A stretch of DNA of 26,323 nucleotides, taken from assembly GCA_030834045.1 (NCBI GenBank), contig JAURFZ010000005.1:1-26323 (forward strand), read 5' to 3'. This DNA comes from Burkholderiales bacterium (GTDB lineage: Bacteria > Pseudomonadota > Gammaproteobacteria > Burkholderiales > Burkholderiaceae_A). The translations under genes and the position numbers were made by a program. This document shows, in pieces, positions 22,777-26,323 of the stretch (positions are counted from its first letter, which is position 1; each line of letters starts with the position of its first letter). Under the pieces are notes generated by a model that was given only the letters and a program-made list of their open reading frames with translations, searched no databases and was not told where the DNA came from.

Positions 22777-23697
22777 ATGCAGCACTTTCTTGAGTTCAAA
22801 GACTTCACCCAGGCGCAGTATCAGTACCTGTTCAAGAGAACCGCCATCTTGAAGTCGCGGTTTAAGAACTACGTTCGCCACATGCCCTTACAAGACCGTA
22901 CATTGGTAATGATTTTTGAAAAGGCATCTACACGAACCCGCCTTTCATTTGAGGCTGGAATGCACCAGCTTGGCGGCGCAGCTATCTACCTCAATACCCG
23001 CGACACCCAGTTGGGACGCGGGGAGCCCGTAGAGGACGCAGCTCAGGTGATCTCTCGGATGTGTGACCTCGTCATGATCCGCACCTTTGACCAAGAGATC
23101 ATTCAGCGATTTGCAGCCCACTCCAGAGTACCGGTAATTAACGGTCTCACAAACGAGTACCACCCTTGCCAAATTCTTGCTGATCTTTTTACCTTTATTG
23201 AACACCGGGGCAGCATTGAGGGTAAAACCGTTGCCTGGATCGGCGACTCCAACAATGTCTGCAATACATGGCTTCAGGCTGCAGAAATTCTGAACTTCCA
23301 GGTGCATGTCTCGACTCCCCCCGGCTACGAAGTTGAGCCCGAACGCGCTGGCTTACATTCCACAGGACACTTCACCGAGTTCCAAGACCCTATGATGGCT
23401 GTGGCTGGAGTCGACCTCGTGACCACCGATGTCTGGACAAGCATGGGCTTTGAGGCCGAGAACGAGGTGCGGCGCAAGGCCTTTGAACACTGGTGCGTGG
23501 ACACCGATATGCTTGCTGCTGCCAAGCCTGGGGCCCTTTTTATGCACTGCCTGCCTGCCCATCGAGGCGAGGAGGTGGCAGCAGAGGTCATTGATGGTCC
23601 ACAGTCCGTCGTCTGGGATGAGGCCGAGAACAGGCTTCATGCCCAGAAGGCTCTGATGGAGTTTTTGTTGCGGGGCGAGTTATTGGACGACCAGTAA
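22777..23697 (+). CDS. argF: Ornithine carbamoyltransferase (ArgF)
   Basis: ArgF joins carbamoyl phosphate and ornithine to form citrulline. The 306-residue protein has the carbamoyl-phosphate motif STRTRLSFE (51-59), HPCQILADL (from 129), the ornithine loop HCLPAHRGEEV (about 257), and TDVWTSMG. The start MQHFLEFKDF at 22777 is chosen because AAGGGG lies about 8 nt upstream; a TTG at 22759 would add six residues. It is co-directional with argD and argG. Confidence 0.97.
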   Translation: MQHFLEFKDFTQAQYQYLFKRTAILKSRFKNYVRHMPLQDRTLVMIFEKASTRTRLSFEAGMHQLGGAAIYLNTRDTQLGRGEPVEDAAQVISRMCDLVMIRTFDQEIIQRFAAHSRVPVINGLTNEYHPCQILADLFTFIEHRGSIEGKTVAWIGDSNNVCNTWLQAAEILNFQVHVSTPPGYEVEPERAGLHSTGHFTEFQDPMMAVAGVDLVTTDVWTSMGFEAENEVRRKAFEHWCVDTDMLAAAKPGALFMHCLPAHRGEEVAAEVIDGPQSVVWDEAENRLHAQKALMEFLLRGELLDDQ

Positions 23698-23772
23698 AAG
23701 GCTTCACCAAAAAATAAAAGTTTCCTGCCAACCAAGTCTGTCCACTACTTCAAATAGGAGTTCATAAGTTTT

Positions 23773-24993
23773 ATGGCTAAAAAAGGCATTAAGAAGGTCG
23801 TTCTGGCCTACTCGGGAGGGCTCGACACCTCGGTCATTCTGAAATGGCTGCAGGATGAGTACAACTGCGAGGTCATTACCTTTACCGCTGATATCGGCCA
23901 AGGCGAGGAGCTTGAACCCGCCCGAGAAAAAGCCAAGAAATTCGGCGTTAAGAAAATCCATATTAAAGACCTGCGCGAAGAGTTTGTTCGTGACTTCGTC
24001 TTCCCGATGTTTCGGGCCAACACGGTCTATGAGGGCGAGTACCTTCTTGGAACCTCGATTGCACGGCCTCTAATCGCCAAGCATTTGGTTGACATTGCGC
24101 GTCAGGAGAAAGCAGATGCCATCTCCCATGGCGCCACAGGCAAGGGCAACGACCAGGTCCGATTTGAGCTTGGCGCCTATGCACTGATGCCAAACGTTCA
24201 AATCATCGCGCCCTGGAGAGAATGGGATCTTCTTTCCCGAGACAAGCTACTTGCCTACGCCGACGAGCACGGTATACCGGTTGATTACAAAAAGCGTAAG
24301 GGCGAGGCCCCTTTCTCAATGGATGCCAATCTGCTGCACATTTCTTACGAGGGTGGCCTGCTTGAAGACCCCAATCGGGCGCCACCCAAGACGGGTATGT
24401 GGCGGCTCACGGTACCTATCGATAAGGCTCCCGCAAAGGCGCAAGAGGTCAGCCTGGATTTTGTAAAGGGTGACTTGGTTGCCGTTGACGGCAAAAAGCA
24501 AAAACCGCACGAACTGCTTCACACGCTTAATCAGCTTGGCGGAAAGCATGGCGTGGGTCGCCTTGACCTTGTGGAAAACCGCTACGTTGGAATGAAATCG
24601 AGAGGCTGCTACGAGACCCCGGGCGGAACCATTCTTCTTCGTGCCCATCGGGCCATTGAGTCGCTCACGCTTGACCGCGAGGTTAGCCATCTTAAAGATG
24701 ACCTCATGCCCCGCTATGCCGAGCTTATTTACAATGGCTACTGGTGGTCGCCCGAGCGACTCACACTTCAGACACTGATTGATCACACTCAGAAAAATGT
24801 TACGGGCCGTGTGCGGCTCGAACTCCACAAAGGCAATGTAATTGTTACAGGGCGCGAGAGCCCTTACTCCTTGTTCGACGCGCGAATATCCACCTTTGAT
24901 GACGATGGGGGCGCTTACAACCAGGCCGATGCCTCAGGCTTCATCAAGCTCAATGCGCTTCGCATGCGCATTGCTGCAAAGAAGCGCCGCTAA
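23773..24993 (+). CDS. argG: Argininosuccinate synthase (ArgG)
   Basis: ArgG condenses citrulline and aspartate, using ATP, to argininosuccinate. The 406-residue protein begins with the ATP pyrophosphatase P-loop VVLAYSGGLDTSVILKWL and has EVITFTADIGQGEE, GTSIARPLIAKHLV, SHGATGKGNDQVRFELG and YVGMKSRGCYETPGG. This is the roughly 400-residue form, not the E. coli-length form. AGGAG lies about 12 nt upstream of the ATG, a rather long spacing. With argD and argF it covers three arginine steps; the lyase argH is not in the window. Confidence 0.97.
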   Translation: MAKKGIKKVVLAYSGGLDTSVILKWLQDEYNCEVITFTADIGQGEELEPAREKAKKFGVKKIHIKDLREEFVRDFVFPMFRANTVYEGEYLLGTSIARPLIAKHLVDIARQEKADAISHGATGKGNDQVRFELGAYALMPNVQIIAPWREWDLLSRDKLLAYADEHGIPVDYKKRKGEAPFSMDANLLHISYEGGLLEDPNRAPPKTGMWRLTVPIDKAPAKAQEVSLDFVKGDLVAVDGKKQKPHELLHTLNQLGGKHGVGRLDLVENRYVGMKSRGCYETPGGTILLRAHRAIESLTLDREVSHLKDDLMPRYAELIYNGYWWSPERLTLQTLIDHTQKNVTGRVRLELHKGNVIVTGRESPYSLFDARISTFDDDGGAYNQADASGFIKLNALRMRIAAKKRR

Positions 24994-25059
24994 AATGACC
25001 TTGAGGCGCAAGGCGCATGTCTTCACATACCACCATCATTATGTATAGAAAGGAAAGCC

Positions 25060-25545
25060 ATGCCATCGTTTGATGCGACCCTTGAGGCGGACCTTAACGA
25101 GGTGCGTAACGCTGTCGAGCAGTCCATGAAAGAAATTACCACCCGGTTTGACTTCAAAGGCTCGTCTGCCAAAGTTGAACAGGCCAACCGTGAACTCACC
25201 GCCTATGCTGACAGCGAATTTCAATTAGGCCAGGTACGAGATGTCTTGTTGAGCAAGGCTGCAAAACGAAATGTCGATGTCCGTTTTCTTGAGCCGGCTG
25301 AGATTCAAAAAATTGGAGGCGACCGTGTTAAACAGCTTATTGCTGTTCGTCACGGCATTGCCGGTGATGATGCCAAGCGAATTGTTCGAATAATTAAAGA
25401 CAGCAAAATGAAGGTTCAGGCTTCTATTCAGGGGGACGCTGTAAGGGTTACAGGCACAAAGCGCGATGATCTGCAGGCTGTTATTAACCTGCTTAAAAAA
25501 GAGGTCACCGACCTACCCCTTGGCTTTGGGAACTTCAGAGACTAG
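25060..25545 (+). CDS. yajQ: YajQ family nucleotide-binding protein (UPF0234)
   Basis: This 161-residue protein begins MPSFDATLEADLNEVRNAVEQ and contains EITTRFDFKGSSAKVE, KAAKRNVDVRFLEP, GDDAKRIVRIIKDSKMKVQASIQGDAVRVTGTKRDDLQAVINLLK and a closing PLGFGNFRD. It matches the YajQ family throughout, with two RNP-like half domains. Members bind nucleic acid or nucleotides, and cyclic di-GMP binding is reported for some. AAAGGAAA lies upstream of the ATG. It is convergent with folE2, with only 5 bp between stops, and no terminator was seen there. Confidence 0.94.
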   Translation: MPSFDATLEADLNEVRNAVEQSMKEITTRFDFKGSSAKVEQANRELTAYADSEFQLGQVRDVLLSKAAKRNVDVRFLEPAEIQKIGGDRVKQLIAVRHGIAGDDAKRIVRIIKDSKMKVQASIQGDAVRVTGTKRDDLQAVINLLKKEVTDLPLGFGNFRD

Positions 25546-25550
25546 TTAGG

Positions 25551-26282
25551 CTAGCCCAGAATACGCGCCCAGGCCGAGTGGTTGTGAATGGACTCAAAAT
25601 TCTCGGCCTCAACACGAAAGCCTTCCACAGCCTCTATGCTTCGAATAGACAAGGCAACATCGCGTACAAGGTCTTCAACAAACTTGGCGTTGTCGTAGGC
25701 CTTCTCGGTTACGTACTTTTCATCGGGCCGCTTAAGCAAGCCCCAGAGCTCGCACGATGCCTGTGCCTCGACAACCTGAATCAAAGACTCCAGGCTGGGA
25801 CTAGGCTGCAAGGGATTTAGAAAAACCTCAACCGTCACCTCGGAGCGCTGATTGTGGGCCCCGTAGTCGGAGATCTCTTTCGAACACGGGCAAAGGCTCT
25901 TCACCGGAACCTTCAGGCAGACGCCAAGCCGGCTTGGTTCGCCGCCCTGGACTTCGCAGGAAAGCGCAACCTTGTAGTCCATAAGGCTTTGAACCCCACT
26001 TACGGGTGCCGTCTTGCGAATAAAAAACGGGAACGAGCAGTTAAAGCTGCCGTCGCGGGCTTCAAGCATAGCCACCATATCTTTGGAGAGCTTTCTAAGG
26101 CTGGCGGGAGAAAGACATATTGCCTCTTTGCTCATAGCCTCTAGAAGGCCTACAAAACGAGACATATGGGTTCCTTTTTGGCCAGCCGGCAAGGAAACAG
26201 AGAGTTCGAACTCCGCAACCGAGGGTTGGGCTTGGCCGTTTGCCTGAACCAATACTGGGTAGCGTAGACCGCGTACCCCCAC
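25551..26282 (-). CDS. folE2: GTP cyclohydrolase FolE2 (type IB), N-terminus uncertain
   Basis: FolE2 converts GTP to 7,8-dihydroneopterin triphosphate for folate (and queuosine) synthesis, independently of zinc. Visible motifs are AGQKGTHMSRFVGLLE, NKTAPVSG-like RKTAPVSGVQSLMDY, VPVKSLCPCSKEISDYGAHNQRSEV with the catalytic Cys, EAQASCELWGLLKRPDEKYVTEKAYDNAKFVEDLVRD and AENFESIHNHSAWA. The frame continues upstream of the GTG at 26282 as EPDRRNLAIDRVGVRGLRYP, which is the conserved family N-terminus, but meets an in-frame TAG (26319-26321) and has no standard start in between. So either the start is GTG 26282 and the protein lacks about 25 N-terminal residues, or there is a frameshift at or beyond the right edge. 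Confidence 0.88.
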   Translation of the reverse strand: MGVRGLRYPVLVQANGQAQPSVAEFELSVSLPAGQKGTHMSRFVGLLEAMSKEAICLSPASLRKLSKDMVAMLEARDGSFNCSFPFFIRKTAPVSGVQSLMDYKVALSCEVQGGEPSRLGVCLKVPVKSLCPCSKEISDYGAHNQRSEVTVEVFLNPLQPSPSLESLIQVVEAQASCELWGLLKRPDEKYVTEKAYDNAKFVEDLVRDVALSIRSIEAVEGFRVEAENFESIHNHSAWARILG

Positions 26283-26323
26283 CCTGTCGATTGCCAGGTT
26301 GCGGCGGTCGGGCTCGCCCTAAG

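Noticed and set aside
1..26323. tRNA genes, CRISPR arrays, insertion sequences, phage or toxin-antitoxin genes
   Set aside because: No cloverleaf-like sequence, regular spaced repeats, transposase motifs or terminal repeats were seen; nearly all sequence is accounted for by conserved genes.

Overview
The window is ordinary chromosomal DNA from a betaproteobacterium, most likely a member of Burkholderiales. Lines I counted by hand are about 52-63 % G+C. The evidence is gene content and neighbourhood: an RsmB-type methyltransferase beside purN, clpS-clpA divergent from a CspA gene, an FeSOD beside xseA, the set lpxK-ycaR-kdsB-adk, a DUF3579 gene beside argD-argF, and FolE2. No tRNA, rRNA, CRISPR array, insertion sequence or phage gene was seen. 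Both edges cut genes: rsmB on the left, and probably the 5' end of folE2 on the right.

Layout. (1) 1-1567, minus strand: purN followed by overlapping rsmB. (2) 1618-7284, plus strand: ribF, ileS, lspA and coaBC, tightly packed; these cover FMN/FAD synthesis, Ile-tRNA charging, lipoprotein signal cleavage and CoA synthesis. (3) 7314-10493, minus strand: a small exported cytochrome c and a Tat-exported flavocytochrome c sulfide dehydrogenase flavoprotein, then a strong terminator-like hairpin, then tal and dut. (4) 10712-13863: clpS-clpA (minus) and cspA (plus) from back-to-back promoters whose -35 elements overlap. (5) 13896-17735: cspA terminator, icd (minus), an exported DUF192 protein (plus), sodB and xseA (minus). 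(6) 17736-18105: a gene-free stretch with an 83 % A/T core and three same-orientation DnaA boxes, between divergent xseA and lpxK. (7) 18106-21128, plus strand: lpxK, ycaR, kdsB, adk. (8) 21091-25545: DUF3579 (minus), then argD, argF, argG and yajQ (plus). (9) 25551 to the end: folE2 (minus).

Most genes are housekeeping. The only clearly accessory function is the cytochrome c/flavoprotein pair, which suggests oxidation of sulfide or another reduced sulfur compound in the periplasm. The best candidate for something undescribed is the origin-like module at 17736-18105: a perfect DnaA box, a one-mismatch box 12 bp before it, a third box about 230 bp away, and an A/T core holding a 12-bp palindrome. 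It lies where related genomes, as I remember them, carry exbB-exbD. Genes to its right are mostly plus and those in the roughly 10 kb to its left mostly minus. It could be a relocated origin, a DnaA-titrating or reactivating locus, or a DnaA-regulated promoter; sequence alone cannot decide. Other points: a terminator hairpin occupying the ribosome-binding position of tal, a likely AUU start for lspA, and an in-frame stop just upstream of the conserved N-terminus of folE2.
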